Source: a virus
Virus record (IMG/VR): IMGVR_UViG_3300037245_001061
Coordinates: 1-55,002 of that record
Direction: 5' to 3' (one strand)
DNA: 55,002 bases
A program made the position numbers and the translations under genes. Below, in pieces: positions 37,014 to 44,182 of the stretch. A model generated the notes under the pieces. It did no database searches and was not told where the DNA came from. It saw only the letters and a list, made by a program, of their open reading frames with translations. How positions within the stretch are numbered: the first letter of the stretch is position 1; each line of letters begins with the position of its first letter.

Positions 37014-37240
37014 ACATCCGAGACCTCTCCCTAGAGATGGAAGTCTCCTCCAAGGATAACCCCATGGTAACTTACTTCGTGGTATCCATAGGGGAGAGTA
37101 CTTGCACACTAGAGTGGAGGAATACTCTGAAGACTCTTGATGGTGTTGAGTATGTCGATGATGTGTACACTTATGAGGGGATATCCCCTGAGATACTAAG
37201 CCCTGTGGGGAATGAGAGACATGAACGATATGCTGATTAA
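37010..37240 (+). CDS. Small beta protein, unknown
   Basis: 76 residues ('NIRDLSLEMEVSSKDNPMVTYFVVSIGESTCTLEWRNTLKTLDGVEYVDDVYTYEGI'), beta-rich, acidic. Unknown function. Confidence 0.55.
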   Translation: MNIRDLSLEMEVSSKDNPMVTYFVVSIGESTCTLEWRNTLKTLDGVEYVDDVYTYEGISPEILSPVGNERHERYAD

Positions 37241-37469
37241 ATTATTTACTATAGCCGCCAATATTAAGAAAGACGGATGGATAGTGATACCCCCATCCAA
37301 TCGAAAGTACACTGTGACATTGAGGGTGGAGTGGTTTTTAGATAAGAAATATGGATTTGAGCGCAGCTTTACAAGAACAGAGCTTGAGCAGACCAATATA
37401 GACCTTGCTGCAGTGTTTGTAGAAGAAGCTAATCATAATATTGATATGCAACTGAAGCAAAGCGCCTAA
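37212..37469 (+). CDS. Small protein at the start of the second cassette block
   Basis: 85 residues if started at 37212 (overlap 29 bases with the previous gene); 37221 or 37230 are alternative starts. 'IKKDGWIVIPPSNRKYTVTLRVEWFLDKKYGFERSFTRTELEQTNIDLAAVFVEEAN' is a beta/alpha domain. The gene body has phage-type context, but its stop lies in an attC R''-like box, so its 3' end belongs to the array. Confidence 0.55.
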   Translation: MRDMNDMLIKLFTIAANIKKDGWIVIPPSNRKYTVTLRVEWFLDKKYGFERSFTRTELEQTNIDLAAVFVEEANHNIDMQLKQSA

Positions 37470-37525
37470 CGCCTTAAACAAAAGCCGTAGCGAAGCGAAG
37501 GTCGCTTTGCTTTAAATTGTTATAC
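37464..37525 (+). repeat. attC-like site 13
   Basis: GCCTAAC ... GTTATAC, 62 bases. CCTTAAACAAAAGC pairs imperfectly with GCTTTGCTTTAAATTG around AGCGAAGCG. Another very clear site. Confidence 0.8.
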
Positions 37526-37550
37526 GGCCACTAATTACGGAGTGAATGAA

Positions 37551-37841
37551 ATGCTTGGCGAACTGAAAGAAGAGCATAAAACAATAGTTTCCCTTAAAAC
37601 AGAGACATATAAGAGGGGAAACAGTTTTGTGGCGGCCAAAGTGCTGACAACACTAAAAAGAAAGTCGACTGGCTTTGATATTTTAAACGGATCAGTAGCC
37701 GACGAGGTAGGGGATTTGCGGGATATTGAGGGTGTATATCTCTTGCCAGACGGTGAATATGAGCTTGTATATGCAAACCCTAGCCGTGACTGGGAGTCCG
37801 GGGTGTGGGAATTTGAGGGCTATGCACTGAAAGCCGTATAA
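37551..37841 (+). CDS. Cassette protein 14, unknown
   Basis: 96 residues from ATG 37551 (GGAG eight bases upstream). 'SFVAAKVLTTLKRKSTGFDILNGSVADEVGDLRDIEGVYLLPDGEYELVYANPSRDWESGVWEFEGYALKAV' is beta-rich. Not recognised. Confidence 0.6.
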   Translation: MLGELKEEHKTIVSLKTETYKRGNSFVAAKVLTTLKRKSTGFDILNGSVADEVGDLRDIEGVYLLPDGEYELVYANPSRDWESGVWEFEGYALKAV

Positions 37842-37889
37842 TGCTGGAATTAATAAGCCTGAAAGGTCTTTTTCAATGATTTGTTATGT
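37836..37889 (+). repeat. attC-like site 14
   Basis: GTATAAT (R'' with T for C) ... GTTATGT, 54 bases, with CTGAAAG and CTTTTTCA arms. Confidence 0.55.
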
Positions 37890-37913
37890 GGGGATTTGAA
37901 ACAATGGTGATTT

Positions 37914-38156
37914 ATGATTGATGATGAAGATTTAGAAAAGCTGATACAAGAGAATAAAGACCAAGACATGCACTTTGTGGAGTACTTTAAGCATAAGTTC
38001 ACGTACCGCTTCACTGGAGTTGACGGTGTTAACTACTCTATCTGGTGCGGCGATACAGAAGGAGATATTTACCGTGATGGTTGGAGTGCAACTGAAAAGG
38101 TTGGCTGCTTAAGGGTGAATGGGTGCGTCCATTTTGCCTTGGCGAAAGACACATAA
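37914..38156 (+). CDS. Cassette protein 15, unknown
   Basis: 80 residues. An acidic helix, then 'FTYRFTGVDGVNYSIWCGDTEGDIYRDGWSATEKVGCLRVNGCVHFAL', a small beta domain. No family recognised. Confidence 0.6.
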   Translation: MIDDEDLEKLIQENKDQDMHFVEYFKHKFTYRFTGVDGVNYSIWCGDTEGDIYRDGWSATEKVGCLRVNGCVHFALAKDT

Positions 38157-38205
38157 CGCTTGAATTAACGGGCGCGAGAGCGTCCCTTTGAATGATTGGT
38201 TAGCT
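38151..38205 (+). repeat. attC-like site 15
   Basis: ACATAAC ... GTTAGCT, 55 bases. GGGCGC/GCGTCCC form the tip, with TTGAATTAA and TTTGAATGATTGG arms. Its right half is the source-like copy of duplication A. Confidence 0.75.
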
Positions 38206-38219
38206 GTGGAGGCTGAGAT
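38177..38219 (+). repeat. 43-bp duplication A, copy 2 (attC right half)
   Basis: Exact partner of 32292-32334. Here it lies between genes and supplies the R' box and ribosome site of the next cassette. Confidence 0.85.
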
Positions 38220-38454
38220 GAGGACTATTTCTAGTAGTAACGGGGTGACCCTGGTGTTCCCTGATGACGAACTAGCCAAAGAGTACGCTGATAATTTAGA
38301 ACTACTACACATACAAACGTATAAGAAAATTAGAGATAAGTATGGGGTGTTTGCTGGAAACAATAATAAGTTTGTAGAAAGCAGGGAGAACTTGAGCGCG
38401 CACGACCCCCGATTTATGGAGAACCTGTACGACAGATATTACGATACAGAGTAG
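38218..38454 (+). CDS. Cassette protein 16, unknown
   Basis: 78 residues from ATG 38218 (GGAGG five bases upstream). 'MRTISSSNGVTLVFPDDELAKEYADNLELLHIQTYKKIRDKYGVFAGNNNKFVESRENLSAHDPRFMENLYDRYYDTE' has an alpha-helical centre. An earlier ATG at 38191 would read through the attC half and is unlikely. Confidence 0.6.
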   Translation: MRTISSSNGVTLVFPDDELAKEYADNLELLHIQTYKKIRDKYGVFAGNNNKFVESRENLSAHDPRFMENLYDRYYDTE

Positions 38455-38456
38455 AC

Positions 38457-38510
38457 AGCTAATACCAAGTTCAAGGGCGCACAGCGTCCCTTGTAACTCA
38501 AATGTTATAC
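38457..38510 (+). repeat. attC-like site 16 (last of the array)
   Basis: AGCTAAT ... GTTATAC, 54 bases. CAAGGG and CCCTTG with inner CGC/GCG form a good hairpin. Followed by ordinary phage genes. Confidence 0.7.
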
Positions 38511-38529
38511 CAAACTAAGGAGAACAACA

Positions 38530-38718
38530 ATGTTAGTAGGAAAGAAGTGTTGGGTGGGGAACATGACTAACCCCGACCATGAGGGCTTTACTGCCTACAG
38601 GGGGGTAATAGCCTCTGAACCCCATGTGTGTTCTGATGATTATTTTTACGTTCTAGTGCGATCCGAGGGAAAGTTGGTACGTGTTGATACTGACTATATC
38701 TATGGTGTGGAGGAATGA
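38530..38718 (+). CDS. Small beta protein, unknown
   Basis: 62 residues, AAGGAGA upstream. 'VGKKCWVGNMTNPDHEGFTAYRGVIASEPHVCSDDYFYVLVRSEGKLVRVDTDYIYGVEE' reads as a small SH3-like barrel. It overlaps the next gene start. Phage-type codon use resumes here. Confidence 0.6.
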   Translation: MLVGKKCWVGNMTNPDHEGFTAYRGVIASEPHVCSDDYFYVLVRSEGKLVRVDTDYIYGVEE

Positions 38719-38936
38719 TGATGAGGGATTACGAGATAACGGACTTTGAGCTCAACTGTAAAAAGACAGTTGTTAAGGCGCAAGGCGTTGCTGAGGCTAT
38801 GTTTGAGTACCTCCCTTGGCCGAAGTTAGATGTGAATATCTACCTTAACTTTGACAGCCCTTACGAGGTAGTAGACAAATACACAGATTTTAAGTACACA
38901 GTCAGTGCTAAACCCGGTGACACAGGTAGTATTTAA
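38715..38936 (+). CDS. Small protein, unknown
   Basis: 73 residues if started at 38715; ATG 38718 and 38721 are equally possible (GAGG upstream). 'YEITDFELNCKKTVVKAQGVAEAMFEYLPWPKLDVNIYLNFDSPYEVVDKYTDFKYTV' is alpha/beta. Unknown. Confidence 0.55.
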   Translation: MMMRDYEITDFELNCKKTVVKAQGVAEAMFEYLPWPKLDVNIYLNFDSPYEVVDKYTDFKYTVSAKPGDTGSI

Positions 38937-38947
38937 TAGGAGTAGCC

Positions 38948-39175
38948 ATGTACGAAGTAAGAAGCCGCTACTCCTTCTGGGGTGAGCCCACTAGGTATTA
39001 CAAGAAGTGCTTCAGCTCTGTATGGGAGGCATACGACTACCTGTTGGATGAGGACGACATTGACACTTCCAGCCGAGTATTTCGTGTCAGGGGGAGGAGT
39101 GAGCAGGAGGTGAGTTTAAGATTACTAGAGAAGAACTATTGGAGGAATTACAGTGAGACTAACAGACTTAATTAA
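38948..39175 (+). CDS. Small protein, unknown
   Basis: 75 residues, AGGAG upstream. 'YEVRSRYSFWGEPTRYYKKCFSSVWEAYDYLLDEDDIDTSSRVFRVRGR' is an alpha/beta domain. It overlaps the next gene by 23 bases. Confidence 0.55.
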   Translation: MYEVRSRYSFWGEPTRYYKKCFSSVWEAYDYLLDEDDIDTSSRVFRVRGRSEQEVSLRLLEKNYWRNYSETNRLN

Positions 39176-39365
39176 GGGTAAGGCAGCAGTATTCGTAGAG
39201 TTCCACGGGGGGAACCTCTTCTATGAGATAGATGGGAAGTTTAGGTTCCCTGTCCCAGTGGATGAGCTCCAAGGGACTTCAGTACTCTCGGAGGAGAAGG
39301 CCTCTGTGTTTATGAAGTGGGTGAAGAGGGCCCTTAAGCAGATTCAAGAGGGCTCCACAGAATGA
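39153..39365 (+). CDS. Small protein, unknown (GTG start)
   Basis: 70 residues from GTG 39153, which has GGAGG seven bases upstream. 'LTDLIKGKAAVFVEFHGGNLFYEIDGKFRFPVPVDELQGTSVLSEEKASVFMKWVKRALKQI' looks like a compact alpha/beta phage protein. Overlaps its neighbours on both sides. Confidence 0.6.
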   Translation: MRLTDLIKGKAAVFVEFHGGNLFYEIDGKFRFPVPVDELQGTSVLSEEKASVFMKWVKRALKQIQEGSTE

Positions 39366-39787
39366 TACCAGATAGACAAGTAATAATGCTAGGGACTAAT
39401 GAGATCCCCCACACATCCCTCATCATCAAAGAGGGGGCTGTCTCCGCTTGTCACATCAGATTGAATGTAGAGACTCAGGTTCTGGATAAGGCCGGTAGGG
39501 AGATAGCAACACTCCCTGCAGGGTTTACATCAGACGGGGCTAATATCCCCTATGCATTACGCCTAGTGTTTCCAGTCTGGGGGGAATACACCCTCCCAGT
39601 GTTTGTCCACGACTACTGGAGCAAGAAGGCTATAGATGACAAGGCATGGTCATACAGGGTGTACTGTGATGATAACTTCTCTGACTGGGCTATACAGTGT
39701 GGGGTTAATGAGCGTAGGGCTAAGGCTATGGGAGTGGCTGTGACAGCCTATGGGAAGTTTAATAAATTGAGGGGGGTTTATGAGTGA
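39362..39787 (+). CDS. DUF1353-like protein
   Basis: 141 residues. 'REIATLPAGFTSDGANIPYALRLVFPVWGEYTLPVFVHDYW' and later 'FSDWAIQCGVNERRAKAMGVAVTAYGKFNK' give the P-A-G-F-x-[ST]-D ... IP ... P-x-G-x-Y ... [VL]HD ... A-x-x-Y-G-x-[FV] layout of DUF1353. That family is common in phages near lysis or tail genes; its function is unknown, and the His-Asp pair suggests a metal site. ATGA overlap with the upstream gene. Confidence 0.7.
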   Translation: MIPDRQVIMLGTNEIPHTSLIIKEGAVSACHIRLNVETQVLDKAGREIATLPAGFTSDGANIPYALRLVFPVWGEYTLPVFVHDYWSKKAIDDKAWSYRVYCDDNFSDWAIQCGVNERRAKAMGVAVTAYGKFNKLRGVYE

Positions 39788-39977
39788 GGGGGAAGTTACC
39801 TTCTACGAGCATGTCGAGGGTGGACTGTCAAAGAAGGGCAGAGGTAAGCTAGCCAACTACGTTGCTCATGGAGCTAAGATCATCTCCGTGCAGGAGGTGG
39901 TGGTGCTAGAGAGGGAAGGTGACTACCTACTACTGACAGTGGAAGGTGAGACTTATAGAGCGACTAAGTGCATTTAA
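39780..39977 (+). CDS. Small basic beta protein, unknown
   Basis: 65 residues. 'EVTFYEHVEGGLSKKGRGKLANYVAHGAKIISVQEVVVLEREGDYLLLTVEGETYRATKCI' is a beta-sheet protein. Overlaps the DUF1353-like gene by eight bases. Confidence 0.55.
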   Translation: MSEGEVTFYEHVEGGLSKKGRGKLANYVAHGAKIISVQEVVVLEREGDYLLLTVEGETYRATKCI

Positions 39978-39988
39978 GGGGAGGGTTT

Positions 39989-40174
39989 ATGGGTAATTAT
40001 GAGGTAACGGTACAATGCACAGAGGAGTACATCCTCAAAGTGACTGCAGATAACATAGAAGATGCCATAGACAATGCAGAGATCCTGCTGGATATAGCAG
40101 CGGATAGGGGTACGGAAGGTGTTTACCATAACACATCCAAACACCATGCCTCTGCCTACGAGGTGCAGGAATGA
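39989..40174 (+). CDS. Small protein, unknown
   Basis: 61 residues from ATG 39989 (GAGGG upstream). 'NYEVTVQCTEEYILKVTADNIEDAIDNAEILLDIAADRGTEGVYHNTSKHHASAYEVQE' is the ferredoxin-like 'V-x-A-x-x-x-x-E-A-x-x-x-A' type found in many phage genomes. ATGA overlap with the next gene. Confidence 0.6.
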   Translation: MGNYEVTVQCTEEYILKVTADNIEDAIDNAEILLDIAADRGTEGVYHNTSKHHASAYEVQE

Positions 40175-40440
40175 GATACTTACTATTAGTTGGTAGGGAT
40201 CACTACCCTACGGGAAGTGACGACATCTGGGCTAAGGATGATGACCCACTAGAGCTGATACAGGCTATACCCCGCATGATGAAGATGTTGGCGGAGTCGG
40301 GTGCGTATGACGACGAATGCCTACCATTCAAGATGTGGATCGAGGTATACGACCTTGATGAGATGAAGATACACTCTACGGGGAGCCTGACATTCTGTGG
40401 GGAGACATTAGAGACTGTAATTGAATATGAGGAGGAATAG
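40171..40440 (+). CDS. Small acidic protein before nrdB
   Basis: 89 residues, alpha/beta ('YLLLVGRDHYPTGSDDIWAKDDDPLELIQAIPRMMKMLAESGAYDDECLPFKMWIEVYDLDEMKI'). Its stop is directly followed by the nrdB ATG. Unknown. Confidence 0.6.
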   Translation: MRYLLLVGRDHYPTGSDDIWAKDDDPLELIQAIPRMMKMLAESGAYDDECLPFKMWIEVYDLDEMKIHSTGSLTFCGETLETVIEYEEE

Positions 40441-41454
40441 ATGGCGTTAGAAGACTTAATTAAAGGGGCTAGGTGCCAAACACCCAAGAACATCCCTACG
40501 TATGACTACCAAGAGCCCGTAGCAGCCATAGACGCCCAGCAGGGTATCTTCTGGCTACCCGGAGAGCCTAAGGTAGAGAATGACTTACATTGTATAAAGA
40601 CAGAGCTAACCCCTGCAGAATATCACGGGGTTGTATCCACATTGAAGCTATTCACCCTCTACGAGAGTGTGGCAGGTAATGAGTGGTGGGGAGGGCGCTT
40701 TAAGCGTATGTTCCCCCGGCCTGAGTTCCGAGATATGGGTGCTTGCTTCAGTAACATAGAGCTTAATGTACACAAGAGGTTCTACCAAAGGGTGGACGAG
40801 GTGTTAGGGCTAGATACAGATGAGTTCTACTCTAGCTTCACAGATGACCCCGTACTGAAAGCCCGTATGGACTTCCTCGATGACTGTATCAGCGACAAGA
40901 ATGATCTATTCAGTACTGCAGTATTTAGTATGGTTGAAGGGGCTATCTTATACTCAAGCTTTGCCTTCCTCATGCACTTCCAAGCCGAAGGGAAGAACAT
41001 GATAACCAACATACACTCAGGGCTCACCTTCAGCGTAAAGGATGAGAACCTACACAGCGAGGGAGGGGCTTGGGCATACCGTAACCTACTCAAAGAGCAA
41101 GAGGGGTTAGGGTACAAGGGTAGGGGAGCTATCGAGGGGCGTATTGTGGAGGCTGCACACAAGATATACGAGCATGAATGCCATGTAATCGATATGATCT
41201 TCAGTGAGGGGACTATCAAAGGTATTACAGCCAAACAACTTAAGCACTTTGTAGAGAGCCGTATCAATGTTGTACTACAACAGCTTGGTATAGATAACAT
41301 CTTCAAAGTCCCGTACAATCCAGTAGCCAAATGGTTCTACGAGATGATTGGTGGGGATGCACAGCACGACTTCTTCTATAAGCTTGGAAGTAGTTATAAC
41401 AGGAACTGGAGTGAGAGGGCTTTCGTTTGGAAAGTAGGGGGATTGAATGTCTGA
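40441..41454 (+). CDS. nrdB: Ribonucleotide reductase class I beta subunit
   Basis: 337 residues. The ferritin-like ligands are seen as 'YESVAGNEWW' (first acidic ligand), 'NIELNVHKRFY' (Glu and His), 'VEGAILYSSF' (Glu) and 'VKDENLHSEGG' (Glu and His). The radical-relay end is 'FVWKVGGLNV'. Spacing of the second pair is E-x3-H, as I recall in some marine phage NrdB rather than E-x2-H of E. coli. It holds the radical cofactor for NrdA to make dNTPs during phage replication. It overlaps nrdA by eight bases. Confidence 0.92.
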   Translation: MALEDLIKGARCQTPKNIPTYDYQEPVAAIDAQQGIFWLPGEPKVENDLHCIKTELTPAEYHGVVSTLKLFTLYESVAGNEWWGGRFKRMFPRPEFRDMGACFSNIELNVHKRFYQRVDEVLGLDTDEFYSSFTDDPVLKARMDFLDDCISDKNDLFSTAVFSMVEGAILYSSFAFLMHFQAEGKNMITNIHSGLTFSVKDENLHSEGGAWAYRNLLKEQEGLGYKGRGAIEGRIVEAAHKIYEHECHVIDMIFSEGTIKGITAKQLKHFVESRINVVLQQLGIDNIFKVPYNPVAKWFYEMIGGDAQHDFFYKLGSSYNRNWSERAFVWKVGGLNV

Positions 41455-43144
41455 GAGTATATTTGAGGAGCTATCTGCAGAACGTAAGAAACTACAAAAG
41501 CAAGGTAAGCTGCCTGATTGGTTTACTACTGTTGGGTGGCAAACCTTCAAGGGGAAGTACCTCCATGAGGCAGACACCTTTGAGGAGCAGATTGACCGTA
41601 TAGTTAAGACAGTGGGGAAGTATGCGCCGTCTAACCGAAAGTACTTCAAGAGGCGGTGGAAGGAGCTTATTATGAATAATCATGCCTACCTAGCGACACC
41701 CACACTAGCCAATATAGGAACCAACAGGGGCATGGGGGTTAGTTGCTCTGGGGGTGATATCCCTGATAGTGTATACGGCTTTGGGGATGCTAGGTTAGAG
41801 TGTAGTATATTAAGCCAAGAGGGGTTTGGTACCAGCTCTTACCTAGGCAATATCCGAGAACGAGGGGCTCCTATCTCAAGGGGTGGTAAGGCCAATGGTG
41901 TACTCCCGGTCTTCGAGGACATGGTGAGGATGGCAGAGAACATCTCCCAAGGTGGTGCTCGGAGGGGAGCATGGGCTGGTTACTTACCAATGGAGCATGG
42001 AGACTTCTGGGAAGTTGCAGGGTCTGTGAAGAACGACCCTGATGGGGCTAACGTAGGATGGAATATCCATGACTCTACCATAGCTAAGTTGAACTCTGGG
42101 GACGAGGATACAATTGCCAGATTCCAGAGGTCTCTGTCTCTTAAGATGGTGGCAGGGAGGGGGTACTACTACTTCCCAGACAAAGTGGCAAGGGCAGCCC
42201 CTCAAATGTATAAGGACTTAGGGCTGCGTAGTGTAGCTAGTAATCTCTGCACAGAAATTACTCTACATGCAGATGAGGAGCACTCCTACTCCTGCGTGTT
42301 ATCTGGGATGGTAGCCTCCTCTTACGATGAGTGGAAGAACACCGATGCAGTGTACTGCATGACTATCTTCCTAGATTGCCTAGTGAGTGAGTTCCTAGAT
42401 AGCGCTAAAGATGTACGTGGTCTTGAGAGAATCATCAGAGGTACTGAGAAGGGGAGAGCACTCGGCTTAGGTATGAGCGGCATCCATACGTACTTCCAAA
42501 AGAATATGATGCCTTATGGCGGTATACAAGCCCACATGAAGAACATAGAGATGGCCAAGCACTTAAATAAGGAATCCCTGAGGGCCTCCCAGTGGATGGC
42601 CTCACAATGGGGAGAGCCTGAGTGGTGTAAGGGGTATGGAGTTAGGAATACTCACCGTATAGCGTATGCCCCTAACTTAAGCTCTGCTACCATCTTCGGC
42701 AGTGAGAGTCAAGGCTGTGGGCTGTGGTTTGGGAATGTCTACACCGAGTCTGGTGCTGCGGGGGGTATGTTTAGGGTGAACCCGCTCTTCATCGAGCTAC
42801 TCAAGAAGCATGGTAAATATGATGAGGAGACTATCAACTTTGTACTGAATGACAGCGGCTCTTGTCAGAATCTGGACTTCTTGTCTCAGCTAGAGAAGGA
42901 TGTATTTAGAACTGCATTTGAAGTGAACCAAGAGGATGTCCTTAGGCTATTTAGTCACAGGCAGAGAGAGACTTGCCAATCACAGTCACTGAACCTCCAC
43001 TTTGATGCTGAAGAAGACGAAGAGTACATAGCATACATCCACCAACTGGCATTTGAGGATGAGAATATCCATAGCCTGTACTATGTTAGGGGTAAGGCTG
43101 GAGTAAGTGCCTCTAAAGGTGCATGTTCTAGTTGCGAATCCTAA
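41447..43144 (+). CDS. nrdA: Ribonucleotide reductase class I alpha subunit, short phage form
   Basis: 565 residues with no N-terminal ATP-cone, so it probably lacks the usual overall activity control. Catalytic features are seen: 'GVSCSGGD' (first redox Cys), 'NLCTEITLHADEEHSYSCVLSG' (N-L-C-x-E radical Cys and Glu, then the second redox Cys), 'LYYVRGK' (relay tyrosines) and the C-terminal 'CSSCES' pair that is recharged by glutaredoxin. It reduces ribonucleoside diphosphates with NrdB. Starts inside nrdB. Confidence 0.95.
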   Translation: MSESIFEELSAERKKLQKQGKLPDWFTTVGWQTFKGKYLHEADTFEEQIDRIVKTVGKYAPSNRKYFKRRWKELIMNNHAYLATPTLANIGTNRGMGVSCSGGDIPDSVYGFGDARLECSILSQEGFGTSSYLGNIRERGAPISRGGKANGVLPVFEDMVRMAENISQGGARRGAWAGYLPMEHGDFWEVAGSVKNDPDGANVGWNIHDSTIAKLNSGDEDTIARFQRSLSLKMVAGRGYYYFPDKVARAAPQMYKDLGLRSVASNLCTEITLHADEEHSYSCVLSGMVASSYDEWKNTDAVYCMTIFLDCLVSEFLDSAKDVRGLERIIRGTEKGRALGLGMSGIHTYFQKNMMPYGGIQAHMKNIEMAKHLNKESLRASQWMASQWGEPEWCKGYGVRNTHRIAYAPNLSSATIFGSESQGCGLWFGNVYTESGAAGGMFRVNPLFIELLKKHGKYDEETINFVLNDSGSCQNLDFLSQLEKDVFRTAFEVNQEDVLRLFSHRQRETCQSQSLNLHFDAEEDEEYIAYIHQLAFEDENIHSLYYVRGKAGVSASKGACSSCES

Positions 43145-43159
43145 ACTAGTGTGTTATAC

Positions 43160-43556
43160 TATAAGAACGTCCGGGCAAGCCTCTCAACGATGCTCAAACT
43201 GCTGACCTGAAATTACAGGTATCACTGGAGACCAATATAGCTACCTACAGATCCCCTCTCCCACGGAGTATTAGTGGTGATGGGCTGTAGGGTACGAGAG
43301 CTTGAGGATGCGCGCTCCAGTTCGGTTATCGTCCCAGTTAAAGCTGGGGGGAGCTTCAATCCGCTATCTCCTAGGGAGAGTAGCCCCGGATGCTGGTAAC
43401 CGGGATTAAGTTTACTTAGGGCAGGGCACTGGTGATGCTGAAATTGGTCTCAGCTGCCCTACTAGGGTGTATTGTTACTTGAGGGGTTCGCGGCCCAAGG
43501 GGGACAAAATCTGCGGGTTCGATTCCCGTCCAGTGCCCTGCTCTAAGTGGACTATA
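43160..43556 (+). ncRNA. Putative large structured RNA with tRNA-like 3' domain
   Basis: There is no coding capacity after nrdA, but there are many helices. ACCTG/CAGGT is at about 43205-43220. A 7-bp ACTGGAG/CTCCAGT stem (43224-43230 with 43315-43321) encloses CCTACAG/CTGTAGG (43243-43249 with 43285-43291). GCTA-TCTCC/GGAGA-TAGC is near 43363-43384. A 23-bp continuous helix joins 43410-43432 and 43530-43552. Inside it, a T arm GCGGG-TTCGATT-CCCGT (43513-43529) abuts the 3' strand as in tRNA, and a D-like arm CTGA/TCAG follows the 5' strand, but there is no 7-base anticodon loop and no CCA. The class (GOLLD/ROOL-like, tmRNA-like or new) is open. Confidence 0.6.
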
Positions 43557-43780
43557 CAATGAGTCTGTATATGTGGTGGTGTTATCAGCGGCGTTGGTAG
43601 AAGTAAACGCAAAGCAGGATGAAATGGCTGAGTTGACAGCGGTGGAAGATAGTCTTTACGAGTGACCTGTAACCATTAGTGCTCGTGCAAAGTTCTAGGC
43701 TGAGGAACTAAAACAGTATGTGGGGTAGCATCCTACCTGATAGCACCCCTTCGTATACAGACTTAACTAAAGGAGGATTT
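43557..43780 (+). other. Region after the structured RNA, possible coding remnant
   Basis: In one frame 43572-43664 reads 'VVVLSAALVEVNAKQDEMAELTAVEDSLYE' and stops at TGA; it looks like protein but has no ribosome site, so it may be a gene remnant or chance. The rest of the gap to 43780 shows no gene. Confidence 0.3.
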
Positions 43781-44182
43781 ATGGATATACCAAAGTGTGT
43801 GGCTACAGAACTAGAGACAAAGATGAAGCTTGTTGCTTGGGCTACTAAATGTAAAGGACAGCATGAGCAAGGCTTCGATTGGGCTAAATGCTGTGCAAAG
43901 TGTGGTTGTGTCTGGCCCCATGCCACTCATAATGGTAAAGCTGCTGCTGCCTATGCTGCTGCCTACATCCTGACTTACAATACCGCTATTGCTACTGCTT
44001 ATGCTCCTGATAAGGGAGCTATCATTGAAATAGCCAAACTAGAAGCTGCGGCTGACAAGGCTGCTACTACTCATGCTAAGAACAACTATGAGGCTGGCAC
44101 TATCGCTGCTGCTGTCCTTTTAGCCCTAGCTGCTGGTGATGTTGCTTATGCAGCCGCTTATACAAACCAAGGAGAAGACTAA
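43781..44182 (+). CDS. Alanine-rich helical protein with Cys/His N-terminus
   Basis: 133 residues from ATG 43781 (AGGAGG upstream). The start has 'CKGQHEQGFDWAKCCAKCGCVWPHATH', a Cys/His cluster. The rest is Ala-rich ('AAAAYAAAYILTYNTAIATAYAPDK..'), like the Ala-rich putative protein family next to DUF3310 genes in some phages. One-base overlap with the next gene. Function unknown. Confidence 0.6.
   Translation: MDIPKCVATELETKMKLVAWATKCKGQHEQGFDWAKCCAKCGCVWPHATHNGKAAAAYAAAYILTYNTAIATAYAPDKGAIIEIAKLEAAADKAATTHAKNNYEAGTIAAAVLLALAAGDVAYAAAYTNQGED

Larger units (their letters stand above)
31441..38520 (+). mobile_element. Integron-like gene cassette array (CALIN-like) in the phage genome
   Basis: A series of small promoterless genes, each with its own ribosome site. 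Each stop codon lies within or next to a TAAC-ending box (R''-like, e.g. GCCTAAC, ACATAAC, AGATAAC). After 50-90 bases of imperfect palindrome comes a GTTRRRY-like box (GTTAAAC, GTTATAC, GTTAAGT), then the next gene. All units point the same way. The units between 36.31 and 37.46 kb are ordinary phage-type genes without such sites and split the array in two. Codon use in the units is more A/T-rich (AAA, TTT, GCA) than in flanking phage genes. No integrase is visible. Confidence 0.72.

Noticed and set aside
31441-38520. CRISPR array or transposon-derived repeats as explanation for the regular spacers
   Set aside because: Spacers are not identical, each is tied to a stop codon and a new start, and only the TAAC and GTT boxes plus palindromic shape are conserved, which fits attC sites and not CRISPR or IS ends.
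43165-43180. RNase P RNA, suggested by GTCCGGGC
   Set aside because: Only this octamer fits. The matching distal elements of the catalytic core were not found in the following 400 bases.
43426-43540. A tRNA gene (Leu-like, long variable arm) in the structured region
   Set aside because: The acceptor and T arm look right, but there is no 7-base anticodon loop, no CCA and the acceptor helix continues for 16 more pairs. Treated as a tRNA-like domain of a larger RNA.
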